Assembly (NCBI GenBank): GCA_029433155.1
Contig: JAQYTT010000001.1
Coordinates: 706,216 to 770,215, forward strand
Reading direction: 5' to 3'
Origin: Lactobacillaceae bacterium L1_55_11
GTDB lineage: Bacteria; Bacillota; Bacilli; Lactobacillales; Lactobacillaceae
DNA length: 64,000 nucleotides
The translations under genes were made by a program, and so were the position numbers. Positions 44,276 to 52,771 of this stretch are shown one piece after another (position 1 is the first letter of the stretch; every line of letters begins with the position of its first letter). Below the pieces are notes generated by a model. The model was given only the letters and a program-made list of their open reading frames with translations. It had not been told where the DNA came from and made no database searches.

Positions 44276-44640
44276 TAGTCCTCTCCGTCCTTTACTTCTT
44301 GTCCTTGCTGCCGCTCATTGAAAAATGAATTGGTGATGGCCAAGATGACCGCAATCAACATTGCCCACCAGAAATTGGCAAAGTGGAAGCCAGTTACCAG
44401 GTGTGCAGTTAGCTCTAAAAGTGCCGCATTAATGACGACTGAGAAGATACCCAGCGTGAGCATTAAAAGGGGCAAGCTCAAAAAGAAGAGCAGGGGCTTA
44501 ACCGACCAGTTTAGCAGCGCCAAGACAAAGGCGGCAACCAGGGCGGCGACCCAATTATTTAATTCAAAGCCGGTTGGAAAGAGCAATGACGCCGCCAAAA
44601 AGACGCCGAAATTAACCCCGACATTTACAATAAAACGCAT
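44275..44640 (-). CDS. YvlD/phage holin 4-like small membrane protein
   Basis: 121 residues with four membrane helices (about 2-21, 29-49, 54-77 and 86-107) and a charged, Gln/Asp-rich C-terminus. The LNWSVKPLLFFLSLPL and LGIFSVVINAALL segments fit the YvlD (phage_holin_4_2) family. It is commonly encoded directly upstream of hprK in Lactobacillales; the phage name does not imply a prophage. Function unknown. GAGG ribosome site. Confidence 0.85.
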   Translation of the reverse strand: MRFIVNVGVNFGVFLAASLLFPTGFELNNWVAALVAAFVLALLNWSVKPLLFFLSLPLLMLTLGIFSVVINAALLELTAHLVTGFHFANFWWAMLIAVILAITNSFFNERQQGQEVKDGED

Positions 44641-44766
44641 GCTAACCTCACATCAGGATTGCTGAGCAATCCCTCATATTTGTTAAAACTTAAACACACC
44701 CATTATAGCAAATTGTCCAGTCAAACAACAGTCAGGCCAACTACCCCCGACTGGGTTTTAGCTGAT

Positions 44767-44791
44767 AAAAAAAGGACCATTGGTCCTTTTT
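44767..44791 (-). terminator. Terminator after phoU
   Basis: Stem ggacc / ggtcc with A/T extension and seven T on the minus strand. Confidence 0.9.
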
Positions 44792-44807
44792 ACCAACTAG
44801 CTATAGC

Positions 44808-45482
44808 TTAAATGAAGAAGTTATAACCAGGATTAAGTTCAATGATTTTACCGGTGCGCTTGTAGACAATCCACTCGGCAATATCAGTCGTGTAGTCCCC
44901 GATGCGCTTGATGTAACCGGCAATCACCAGGTAGTCAGCGGCTGAGTCAACCACTTCAGCAGTTTCCTTCATGGCATCAACCGCTTCAGTCCGCACCTTG
45001 GCAGCATCATCAGAAAGCTGATGGTTCTTAGTAGCAATCGTTTCTGCCCCAAGGGCATCGTTTTTCACGTAGTAGGACATGACTTCCGAAACCATCTGGG
45101 CGACTAACTCACCCATGTCCCCTAACTGGGCCTCAATGGCCTTGATGTGCTTGGTCCCCTTCACACGGATGGTGGAAGTCGCGATGTTACGCGCCTGGTC
45201 CCCCATTCGCTCTAGGACCGACACGGCCTTTAGAATCGTGACAATTTCACGTAAATCAGTCGTCACCGGCTGGTAGAGGGCAATCATTTCAAAGGACTTC
45301 TTTTCAATGGCTGCTTCCCGCTCGTTAATCTTGTAATCGTGGTCGATAATCCGGCGGGCCCCTTCACGGTCATGCTTAATAAATGACTGGACCGCAGCCT
45401 GAATGGTCTTTGAGACCAACTGCCCCATCTCCGTAAAGGAACTATCCAAATCAGCCAATTCTTCATCAAATAAACGTCGCAT
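44808..45482 (-). CDS. phoU: Phosphate transport regulator PhoU
   Basis: 224 residues, two related three-helix units. Opens with the typical MRRLFDEELADLDSSFTEMGQLV. The metal-binding helices contain ERMGDQARNIA near residue 90 and KRIGDYTTDIAEWIVY near 191. PhoU restrains phosphate uptake when phosphate is ample. Last gene of the pst operon, ending at its own terminator. Confidence 0.96.
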   Translation of the reverse strand: MRRLFDEELADLDSSFTEMGQLVSKTIQAAVQSFIKHDREGARRIIDHDYKINEREAAIEKKSFEMIALYQPVTTDLREIVTILKAVSVLERMGDQARNIATSTIRVKGTKHIKAIEAQLGDMGELVAQMVSEVMSYYVKNDALGAETIATKNHQLSDDAAKVRTEAVDAMKETAEVVDSAADYLVIAGYIKRIGDYTTDIAEWIVYKRTGKIIELNPGYNFFI

Positions 45483-45518
45483 AGTAATTTCTCCCTAAAT
45501 TTACATTGTTATCACAAC

Positions 45519-46283
45519 TTAGCCAAAGCGACCACTGATATAATCCTGGGTTTCCTTCTTGGCTGGGTCTAAGAAAATCTTACGGGTGTCATCAACTTCT
45601 ACCAAGTCCCCACTTAGGAAGAAGGCGGTTCGATCAGAAATTCGTGAAGCTTGCGACATGGAGTGGGTCACGATAATCATGGCGTACTGGTCGCGGAGGT
45701 TCATCAAGGTTTCCTCGATGTTGTGGCTCGAAACTGGGTCCAAGGCTGAGGTAGGCTCATCTAAGAGCAGCAAGTCTGGTGAAGTTGCCAGCACCCGGGC
45801 AATGGAAACTCGTTGCTGCTGACCACCAGACAAGCTCAGGGCCGAATCATTCAAGTGGTCCTTAACCTCTTCCCAGATGGAAGCGGCCTTCAAAGATTCT
45901 TCGACCACCCGGTCTAGGACCTTGCGGTCCTTCACCCCACTAAAGCGCAAACCCAAAATCACATTGTCATAAATTGAAAATGGGAAAGGATTAGGCTGCT
46001 GGAAGACCATGCCAATCTTTTTACGTAGGTCGACCGTGTCAGTGGTAGGGGCATAAATATCTTCCCCCAGGAAGGTAAAGGAGCCGGTAACGGTTACGTT
46101 TTCCTCCAAATCATGCATCCGGTTTAAGGCTCTTAAGTAGGTGGATTTCCCTGAACCTGATGGGCCAATCAAGGCCGTAATCCCTTTTTTAGGAAAGTCC
46201 AGGTCAATACCATGGAGGGCTTCTTTGTCGCCGTACCAGAGCCGTACATCACGTGTTGTTAAAATCTTATCTTGATTGTTCAT
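45519..46283 (-). CDS. pstB: Phosphate ABC transporter ATP-binding protein PstB (second copy)
   Basis: 254 residues. [20 protein letters not shown]alker A near residue 36, [16 protein letters not shown] signature near 152, [12 protein letters not shown]alker B near 172, [12 protein letters not shown] near 207. The two consecutive pstB genes overlap by 4 nt; duplicated PstB subunits are common in lactic acid bacteria. This copy is probably cytosolic and pairs with PstA/PstC. Confidence 0.96.
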   Translation of the reverse strand: MNNQDKILTTRDVRLWYGDKEALHGIDLDFPKKGITALIGPSGSGKSTYLRALNRMHDLEENVTVTGSFTFLGEDIYAPTTDTVDLRKKIGMVFQQPNPFPFSIYDNVILGLRFSGVKDRKVLDRVVEESLKAASIWEEVKDHLNDSALSLSGGQQQRVSIARVLATSPDLLLLDEPTSALDPVSSHNIEETLMNLRDQYAMIIVTHSMSQASRISDRTAFFLSGDLVEVDDTRKIFLDPAKKETQDYISGRFG

Positions 46284-47119
46284 CCAAAATTACCTGAAAT
46301 ATAATCATTGGTTAAAGCGACCTTAGGACGGGTAAAGATTTTACGCGTCAAATCATATTCAATCGCCTTGCCCAGGTGGAAGAAAGCGGTGTAATCACTA
46401 ATTCGAGCAGCCTGTTGCATGTTATGGGTCACGATAATAATGGTGTAATGTTCTTTTAGCTCCAAGAGGGTATCTTCAAAGCGTGCCGATGAAATCGGAT
46501 CCAGGGCACTGGAAGGCTCATCTAAGAGTAAGATATCGGGTTTTAAAGCCAGGGCCCGAGCAATCACTAGCCGTTGGGCTTGCCCACCTGAAAGGGCCAG
46601 GGCTGACTTGTGGAGCTCATCTTTGACCTGGTCCCACAGGGCCGCCTGCTTGAGGCTGGTCTCAACGATTTCATCCAACTGATCTTTGCTGTAGTGACCA
46701 CGCTGGGTCAAAGCAAAGGTAATATTGTCATAGATGGACTTGGCAAAGGGATTTGGCTTTTGGAAAACCATGCCGATATGGCGGCGCATTTCAAAGACAT
46801 CAATGTCTTTAGAATTAATGTCTAAGCCACGGTACATAATCTGACCGTTGACCGTTGCCACCCCGTCGTTCATCCGGTTTAAGGACCTTAGGAAGGTCGA
46901 CTTACCCGAACCAGATGCACCAATCAGACTGGTGATCTTAAAACGTTCAAAGGCTAAATCCCCCTCGCTAAGGGCTAATTTTTTACTGTAATAAACTTGA
47001 AGGTTATGAGTCGACAAGGCAATTTCGTGCTTCTTGGGATTCATCTCAATGATGTGTCGTTCCGGGGCCTGCTCTGGAATGAACTCACTGACTGGTTTTA
47101 AATCATGGTTGGCCTGCAT
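46280..47119 (-). CDS. pstB: Phosphate ABC transporter ATP-binding protein PstB (first copy)
   Basis: 279 residues with about 25 extra N-terminal residues compared with the second copy. Walker [21 protein letters not shown] near residue 65, [16 protein letters not shown] near 180, [12 protein letters not shown] near 200 and [12 protein letters not shown] near 235. The signature loop reads GQAQ rather than GQQQ. It lies 12 nt after pstA and overlaps the second copy by 4 nt. Confidence 0.96.
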   Translation of the reverse strand: MQANHDLKPVSEFIPEQAPERHIIEMNPKKHEIALSTHNLQVYYSKKLALSEGDLAFERFKITSLIGASGSGKSTFLRSLNRMNDGVATVNGQIMYRGLDINSKDIDVFEMRRHIGMVFQKPNPFAKSIYDNITFALTQRGHYSKDQLDEIVETSLKQAALWDQVKDELHKSALALSGGQAQRLVIARALALKPDILLLDEPSSALDPISSARFEDTLLELKEHYTIIIVTHNMQQAARISDYTAFFHLGKAIEYDLTRKIFTRPKVALTNDYISGNFG

Positions 47120-47131
47120 TATTTACTCACC

Positions 47132-48016
47132 TCACGAACTCGTCAAACGCTTGTACAAGTGCGCCCCAATCCGGCGGGCACTGACATTAAAAATCAAGAC
47201 CACAATAATCAGGACGGCCGATGCCCCGGCTGAAACCAAGGTAACATCGGGCATAATTCCTTCGGAATTGATCTTCCAAATGTGGACCGCCAAGGTTTCG
47301 GCAGGCCGCATCGGACTGAGCGGACTAGAAATGTTAAAGGGGTTCCAGTCGGTAAAGTTCAAGGCGGGTGCCGATTGACCGGCGGTGTAAATCAAGGCAG
47401 CGGCTTCACCAAAGACTCGGCCGGAGGAAAGAATCACGCCAGTAACAATCGATGGCACTGCGGCGGGTAGGATAACATGAATAACCGTCTCCCACCGTGA
47501 CAATCCCAGGGCCGCGCCGGCTTGGCGCTGAAGGTCTGGAATCTGGGCCAGACTGGTTTCAATTGACCGCGTTAGCAGGGGCAAGTTGAAAATGGTCAGA
47601 GCCACCGCACCCGACAGGATTGAGAAGCCAAACTTGAATTGGACCACGAAGAGCAGGAAACCAAAGAGACCGACCACCACGGAAGGTAGGGAGCTCAAGA
47701 TTTCAATTGCGGTGCGAATGACGCCAACCCAAGCAGCCTTAGGGGCGTACTCATTAAGGTAAATGGCTGCGCCCAGGGCAATCGGGAAGCTAATCAACAT
47801 GGCCAGAATCAACAGGTAAAACGAGTTAAAGAGCTGGATTCCAATTCCACCACCAGCTTCAAAGGAGCGGGCAGGCGAAGTCAGGAAGTGCCAGGAAAGG
47901 TGGGGCACGCCGCGGACCAGGATAAAGGCTAGCATGGCTACCAAAATAATGGCCACGGTTGCGGTGATAACATAGATGATTGCAGTCGCAATCTTATCAC
48001 TTGTTTTTGCGTTCAT
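47132..48016 (-). CDS. pstA: Phosphate ABC transporter permease PstA
   Basis: 294 residues, six membrane helices. The cytoplasmic EAA-type loop that contacts the ATPase is seen as AGAALGLSRWETVIHVILPAAVPSI near residues 186-210. IRTAIEILSSLPSVVVGLFGFL near 101 is characteristic of PstA. The start overlaps the pstC stop by 1 nt (TAATG). Confidence 0.96.
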   Translation of the reverse strand: MNAKTSDKIATAIIYVITATVAIILVAMLAFILVRGVPHLSWHFLTSPARSFEAGGGIGIQLFNSFYLLILAMLISFPIALGAAIYLNEYAPKAAWVGVIRTAIEILSSLPSVVVGLFGFLLFVVQFKFGFSILSGAVALTIFNLPLLTRSIETSLAQIPDLQRQAGAALGLSRWETVIHVILPAAVPSIVTGVILSSGRVFGEAAALIYTAGQSAPALNFTDWNPFNISSPLSPMRPAETLAVHIWKINSEGIMPDVTLVSAGASAVLIIVVLIFNVSARRIGAHLYKRLTSS

Positions 48017-48951
48017 TACTTCAATTCTCCCTTACGTCCAATCCAACGAATAATTAGGTTAAATACCAGCGACATCAGCAGCAAGATCATGGCCAGACTC
48101 CACAAAACGTTGTTTTGTAGGGAGCCCATGACGGTGTTACCGATACCCATGGTTAGAATTGAGGTCAAGGTTGAAGCGGGGGTTGTCAGGCTAGTTGGCA
48201 TCAAGGCCGCGTTTCCGATAACCATCTGAACCGCTAGCGCTTCACCAAAGGCACGGGCCATTCCAAAGACCACCGCCGTCAAAATACCAGGCGTAGCAGC
48301 CCGCAAGACCACCTTGGAAATCATCTGCCAGCGGGTCGCCCCGATGGCTAAGGCTGATTCACGGTAGTGACGGGGAACCGACCGCAATGTATCAACGGTC
48401 ATTGAAGTAATCGTCGGTAAAATCATCACAAACAAGACAATCGTACCGGCTAAGATACCAAAACCAGATCCGCCAAAGATTGAACGCAGGAAGGGCACCA
48501 CCACTGTCAGGCCAATGAAGCCATAAACAACGGAAGGAATGCCGACCAACAATTCAATCACCGGTTGCATCAAACGTGCACCGCGACGGGGCTGAATTTC
48601 AGTCATAAAGACGGCCGTGCCGATAGCAAAAGGCGTAGCAACGGCAGCCGCCAGCAAGGTTACTAAGAAAGAACCTGCAATCATTGGCAGAGCGCCAACG
48701 TAAGGTAATTTAGTTTTTGGGTCAACCACCGAAGGGTTCCAGGTGGTACCAGTCAAAAACTTCCACAAGTTAACTTTATTGGTTGTAAAGGTGGCAATTC
48801 CCTTGGTAAATACAAAGGCAAAGATCAATACCACCACAATGCCAATCAACGCTAGGGCCGCTATGCTGATTGCCTTCCCGTAGTTATCTTTACGGGTTGA
48901 CTCTGAGCGGCGTAGCAGGTATGTCGTAATCCTATCCATTTGATCCCCCAT
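48016..48951 (-). CDS. pstC: Phosphate ABC transporter permease PstC
   Basis: 311 residues, six membrane helices. Recognised by AVFMTEI near residue 113, ELLVGIPSVVYGFIGL near 132 and the ATPase-contact loop ALAIGATRWQMISKVVLRAATPGI near 200. Forms the channel with PstA. Overlaps pstS by 1 nt. Confidence 0.96.
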   Translation of the reverse strand: MGDQMDRITTYLLRRSESTRKDNYGKAISIAALALIGIVVVLIFAFVFTKGIATFTTNKVNLWKFLTGTTWNPSVVDPKTKLPYVGALPMIAGSFLVTLLAAAVATPFAIGTAVFMTEIQPRRGARLMQPVIELLVGIPSVVYGFIGLTVVVPFLRSIFGGSGFGILAGTIVLFVMILPTITSMTVDTLRSVPRHYRESALAIGATRWQMISKVVLRAATPGILTAVVFGMARAFGEALAVQMVIGNAALMPTSLTTPASTLTSILTMGIGNTVMGSLQNNVLWSLAMILLLMSLVFNLIIRWIGRKGELK

Positions 48952-49841
48952 TATGCAGCCTTATTGGTGACTTGACCGTTCAAATCACGCGTAATCTTCA
49001 TATCCTGGACTGAGATATAGCCCAACTTCTTGACCAGGGTCGCCTGGATTTTGTCGGATAGGATATAGTCGATGAATTTCTGAACGGCCGGCTTTGGCTG
49101 ACCCTTGGTATAAATATGTTCATAGGACCAGATTGGATACTGTCCGGTAGTGACATTGCTGTCAGTAGCGGTAACGCCATTTACCTTGGGAACTGCAACG
49201 GAGCTGTTTTCATAGGCAAAGGCGACATAAGAAATGGCACCTGGCGTGGTCGAAACAATGGAGCGCACCATTCCGGATGAATCTTGTTCTTGGGCTTCAA
49301 CACTCTGGTGGTTCTTTAGGCCCCACTTTTCAAAAGCGGCCCGCGTACCTGAACCAGTTGCCCGGTTAATAATGAGGATTTTTTGATCATTACCGCCAAC
49401 ATCTTTCCAGTTGGTAATCTTACCGGTAAAAATTTGAATTAATTGGTCTTGGGTTAAGTTATCGACACCCACATCCTTGTTTAGGATGGGGGTAATGCCG
49501 ACCACCGCAACCGTGTGGTCGACTAACTTACTAGCATCAATACCCTTTTTTTCTTGGGCAAACACATCTGAATTTCCTAAATCAACTGCGCCTTGGGAAA
49601 CCTGGCTGAGACCGGTTCCCGTACCTCCACCTTGGACGTTAATGAAAATACCAGCATTCTCCTTGCTGTACTCCTCACCAGCTGCTTCGACCAGGGGCTG
49701 TAGGGCGGTTGACCCCACTGCCGTAATCGAAGTGCCCGAAGCACTGCTCCGGTCACGCGTGGCATACGCGGTACCGATAAGCGCGGCTATCAGCACCAAC
49801 ACAACTGCAAAAACAATCATCCCACGATGAGATTTTGCCAT
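48951..49841 (-). CDS. pstS: Phosphate-binding protein PstS, membrane-anchored without a lipobox
   Basis: 296 residues from ATG 49841 (GGGGGA upstream). Residues about 9-27 form a hydrophobic helix (VFAVVLVLIAALIGTAYA), but there is no cysteine for lipid attachment, as PstS of Gram-positives usually has. It may stay anchored by this helix or be cut after AYA. Phosphate-binding motifs: AVGSTALQPLVEA near 37, GGGTGTGLSQV near 66, DLGNSDV near 83, and NRATGSGTRAAFEKWG near 158. First gene of the operon, with an unusually long leader. Confidence 0.93.
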   Translation of the reverse strand: MAKSHRGMIVFAVVLVLIAALIGTAYATRDRSSASGTSITAVGSTALQPLVEAAGEEYSKENAGIFINVQGGGTGTGLSQVSQGAVDLGNSDVFAQEKKGIDASKLVDHTVAVVGITPILNKDVGVDNLTQDQLIQIFTGKITNWKDVGGNDQKILIINRATGSGTRAAFEKWGLKNHQSVEAQEQDSSGMVRSIVSTTPGAISYVAFAYENSSVAVPKVNGVTATDSNVTTGQYPIWSYEHIYTKGQPKPAVQKFIDYILSDKIQATLVKKLGYISVQDMKITRDLNGQVTNKAA

Positions 49842-49998
49842 GAGTAGGATCCCCCATTTGCTATTCTGCACAACTATATAACTGATTCAACTCTGCCTGG
49901 ATTGCCCAAACGAAAGTTGTCAGGAAACTATGATTGCCGCCAATCTCTCCGAGCACTTGATGCAAATCCCCATCGTAAAGCAAGCTTTAATCACCTGC

Positions 49999-50007
49999 AT
50001 TATAACA
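49999..50007 (-). promoter_or_regulatory. pst operon promoter (extended -10)
   Basis: TGT-TATAAT on the minus strand, directly after the T-run of the recA terminator; the -35 position falls inside that hairpin (TTGATG at 15 nt). The leader to pstS is about 150 nt and includes a GATTG/CAATC hairpin. No tandem TTAACA Pho box is evident. Confidence 0.65.
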
Positions 50008-50036
50008 AAAAGCACCGGCCATCAACCAGTGCTTTT
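50007..50036 (-). terminator. Terminator after recA
   Basis: Stem aagcaccgg / ccagtgctt with one C-A mismatch, a 7-nt loop, and five T on the minus strand. It ends where the pst promoter begins. Confidence 0.88.
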
Positions 50037-50052
50037 CTAATATTTGAATAAG

Positions 50053-51177
50053 TTAAATAATCGGTTCGTCAGTTAAGTCGTCAAAACCGGTGTCAGGCTT
50101 ATCCTGACTCTTATCATCAGCCTGACCTTCTTCAGGGGCTGGCTCGCCCGCATCATCACCGATACCATAGGCCTGCCGGACCTTCTGATAAAGTTCTTCA
50201 CGCAGGTCAGCGTGCTCAGGGTCATCCAGGTAATCCTTGGCCTTCTCACGACCCTGGCCAATCCGCTCACCTTCGTATGCGTACCAGGCCCCGGCCTTAT
50301 CGATGATATCTTGGTCCACGGCCAGGTCCAGAATCTCTCCAGTCTGGGAAATTCCCTTACCGTACATGATATCAACTTCAGCAACCTTAAAGGGTGGCGC
50401 AACCTTGTTCTTAACGACCTTGACCTTGGTCAGGTTTCCAGTGACATCAGTCCCATCCTTAATCTGGGTAGAACGACGCACTTCCAAACGGACCGTCGAG
50501 TAGAACTTCAGGGCCCGACCACCGGGCGTGGTTTCGGGATTACCAAACATCACGCCGACTTTTTCACGAATCTGGTTAATGAAGATGGCAATCGTACCAG
50601 TCCGGTTCAAGGTACCAGCCAACTTACGCAGGGCCTGACTCATCAGACGGGCCTGCAGGCCGACGTGGGCATCCCCCATCTCCCCTTCAATTTCAACCCG
50701 GGGAACCAGGGCGGCCACCGAGTCAACCACAATCATGTCCACCGCACCAGACTGAACCAGGGCGTCGGCAATTTCCAGTCCCTGTTCACCAGTGTCCGGC
50801 TGGGAAAGCAGGAGCTCATCCTTTTTAACACCTAGGGCCTCGGCATACTTCACATCCAGGGCGTTTTCGGCATCGATATAAGCAGCCGTTCCACCCTGCT
50901 TTTGTACTTCGGCAACCGCGTGTAGGGCAATCGTCGTCTTACCAGAGGATTCTGGCCCATAGACTTCGATAATCCGGCCCTTAGGATAGCCACCGACACC
51001 CAGGGCAATATCCAACTTAACTGAGCCGGAAGGTACCGTGGCAATCTGAGTCGTGGCGTTGTCACCCAGGGTCATAATCGATCCCTTACCGAAGTTCTTC
51101 TCAATGCGTTTTAGGGCTTCGTTCAGGGCTGCCTGGCGACCATCCTGCTTATTTTTTGTATCTTTTTTAGCTACCAT
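50053..51177 (-). CDS. recA: Recombinase RecA
   Basis: 374 residues. Strand exchange and SOS co-protease. Walker [10 protein letters not shown] near residue 76, [13 protein letters not shown] near 150, L1/L2 region [39 protein letters not shown] near 180-220, and an acidic C-terminal tail typical of RecA. It is under a consensus LexA/DinR box (51246-51259). The usual upstream neighbour cinA is missing. Confidence 0.98.
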   Translation of the reverse strand: MVAKKDTKNKQDGRQAALNEALKRIEKNFGKGSIMTLGDNATTQIATVPSGSVKLDIALGVGGYPKGRIIEVYGPESSGKTTIALHAVAEVQKQGGTAAYIDAENALDVKYAEALGVKKDELLLSQPDTGEQGLEIADALVQSGAVDMIVVDSVAALVPRVEIEGEMGDAHVGLQARLMSQALRKLAGTLNRTGTIAIFINQIREKVGVMFGNPETTPGGRALKFYSTVRLEVRRSTQIKDGTDVTGNLTKVKVVKNKVAPPFKVAEVDIMYGKGISQTGEILDLAVDQDIIDKAGAWYAYEGERIGQGREKAKDYLDDPEHADLREELYQKVRQAYGIGDDAGEPAPEEGQADDKSQDKPDTGFDDLTDEPII

Positions 51178-51208
51178 TTGGCTTCAAACTCCTTATAATC
51201 TAAGCAAT

Positions 51209-51237
51209 AGTTTACCGTTTTCAATTAGCAAAAGCAA
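51209..51237 (-). promoter_or_regulatory. recA promoter
   Basis: TTGCTT, 17 nt, TAAACT on the minus strand; the LexA box lies 8 nt further upstream. Confidence 0.7.
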
Positions 51238-51245
51238 GCACAATT

Positions 51246-51259
51246 CGAACATTTGTTCG
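51246..51259 (-). promoter_or_regulatory. LexA (DinR) SOS box upstream of recA
   Basis: Perfect palindrome CGAACAAATGTTCG, which agrees with the Gram-positive consensus CGAAC-N4-GTTCG. It implies that recA is induced by DNA damage and that a LexA repressor exists in this organism. Confidence 0.88.
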
Positions 51260-51288
51260 CCATCTTTTCGCTTACATTTCTTTATACG

Positions 51289-51311
51289 AAAAAAGCGCTT
51301 AAAGCGCTTTT
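51289..51311 (-). terminator. Terminator after pgsA
   Basis: Stem agcgct / agcgct with loop taa, followed by six T on the minus strand; the pgsA stop overlaps its right side. Confidence 0.88.
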
Positions 51312-51891
51312 ATATTCCGTCATGAAAAACTTGTCGGTTCTGCCAGAAGTAATCAAAGCCAGAATAAACGGTAAAGATTACCGCCACCCAAAGGAGGACC
51401 GCCCCGATTGGAAAGTGAATCAAGGCAAAGGGCCAGTTACCCAGGTACAAAAACAGGATGGCAAACATCTGAGAAAAGGTTTTAATTTTACCAGGCATGG
51501 CAGCGGCTAAGACCTTACCATTGTTTTCAACAATCAAGGTCCGTAAGCCGGTCACAGCCAGTTCACGAATCACAATAATGGCCGTCATCCAGGCCGGCAC
51601 GACATCAAAGGCCGTCAGGTAAATCAAAGCCGTCATCACCAGCAACTTATCGGCCAGGGGATCGGCGAACTTACCAAAGTTAGTCACCAGATGGTGCCGC
51701 CGGGCAATTTGACCGTCCAAAAAGTCCGTAATCGAGGCCACGGCAAAGACAATCGCCGCCAGTAACCAGTTCACCGGCAGGGCAAAGTGGTCACTGGCCA
51801 TGATTGGCCAACCGTAAGGAACCGTCAGCAGGAGCATGAAGACTGGAATTAAAAATATCCGAAAAACCGTTAATTTATTAGGTAGGTTCAT
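51310..51891 (-). CDS. pgsA: CDP-diacylglycerol-glycerol-3-phosphate 3-phosphatidyltransferase
   Basis: 193 residues from ATG 51891. Makes phosphatidylglycerol phosphate, the precursor of PG and cardiolipin. The CDP-alcohol phosphatidyltransferase signature (DGx2ARx7-8Gx3Dx3D) is seen as DFLDGQIARRHHLVTNFGKFADPLADKLLV near residues 55-85. Hydrophobic helices flank it. A GTG nine nt upstream is an alternative start. It begins 5 nt after rodZ, forming rodZ-pgsA. Confidence 0.95.
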   Translation of the reverse strand: MNLPNKLTVFRIFLIPVFMLLLTVPYGWPIMASDHFALPVNWLLAAIVFAVASITDFLDGQIARRHHLVTNFGKFADPLADKLLVMTALIYLTAFDVVPAWMTAIIVIRELAVTGLRTLIVENNGKVLAAAMPGKIKTFSQMFAILFLYLGNWPFALIHFPIGAVLLWVAVIFTVYSGFDYFWQNRQVFHDGI

Positions 51892-51896
51892 GAGAC

Positions 51897-52760
51897 TCAC
51901 TTATTGAAGTTAAAGAGGACATACCAGAGGCTTGGCGTTGGGTTAGGTAAATCTGGTACGGAAACAGGCTGATCATCTAGGGTCAAAGTAGCATTCGAAA
52001 TGATGCTTACTTGCACGTTAACCGCCGTAGTACCGGCTGGAATATCAACCGTCTTTTCAGTATTCGCTGGTACCCACTGATTGAACAAAATCTTGCTAGT
52101 GGCATCGTTAACCTTCACGGTCGTACCAGCGTTTTGGCCCTTAATGACCAGCTTGTGAGCCTTGCTTTGCTGACCAGCTAAGTTATAAGTAGTCAGGCTC
52201 TGACTGGTGTTAGTCGTTGGCTTACCCAACTTCAGCTCGTCCTTCTTCGATGAAGATGAGGCTGAGCTAGAGGACTTTGAAACTGATGAAGATGAAACCT
52301 GGACATCGTTTTGACCCGAGTCCTGGTTGTTCTGGTTAGATACCAGGACAATCACTAGCCAAACAATCAACAAGAAGACCACCACGCCAATGGCAATCCA
52401 AATTTTAGGCAGCCAGCCCATCAGCTGAGCCTTAACTGACTGAGTGTGGTCCACCCCAGCTCGTACAACCCCGTCATCATCCCGGTGGGCGTGACTGAGG
52501 TCACCAGTATGAACCAGTGGACTGTCATCGGTCTCACCGATGAGTTCATCTGGGTTAAGTCCCAGGACCCGCGCATACTGCCGAATAAAGGCCCGGACAT
52601 AAAATTCACCGGGCAGGGCTGCAAAGTCGCCGGCTTCCAACGACTTTAAGTAGTGTAACTGAATCTTGGTGGCGGCACTGACATCATTCAGTGACATCCC
52701 CTTCTCTTTCCGGGCTGCCTTTAGGCGCTCACCAATTTCAGCTGATAATCCTTCTGTCAT
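51897..52760 (-). CDS. rodZ: RodZ/YmfM-type cell-shape protein
   Basis: 287 residues. N-terminal cytoplasmic HTH (residues ~8-75: IGERLKAARKEKGMSLNDVS and the following helices), a linker, one membrane helix at about 118-140, a Ser/Lys-rich linker, and an external C-terminal domain that is mostly beta strand. RodZ links MreB filaments (59297-60301 here) to the wall machinery. Fits between yfmH and pgsA, as in other Firmicutes. GGAGAAG ribosome site. Confidence 0.92.
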   Translation of the reverse strand: MTEGLSAEIGERLKAARKEKGMSLNDVSAATKIQLHYLKSLEAGDFAALPGEFYVRAFIRQYARVLGLNPDELIGETDDSPLVHTGDLSHAHRDDDGVVRAGVDHTQSVKAQLMGWLPKIWIAIGVVVFLLIVWLVIVLVSNQNNQDSGQNDVQVSSSSVSKSSSSASSSSKKDELKLGKPTTNTSQSLTTYNLAGQQSKAHKLVIKGQNAGTTVKVNDATSKILFNQWVPANTEKTVDIPAGTTAVNVQVSIISNATLTLDDQPVSVPDLPNPTPSLWYVLFNFNK

Positions 52761-52771
52761 AACTTCTCCGC

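Noticed and set aside
44275..44640. Phage holin-like gene suggesting a prophage
   Set aside because: This is the YvlD family, fixed next to hprK in Lactobacillales. No other phage genes are near.
49880..49998. Short ORF in the pst leader (GTG/ATG start, about 17-24 codons with several Cys)
   Set aside because: No ribosome site at the right distance and no conserved feature; most likely chance.
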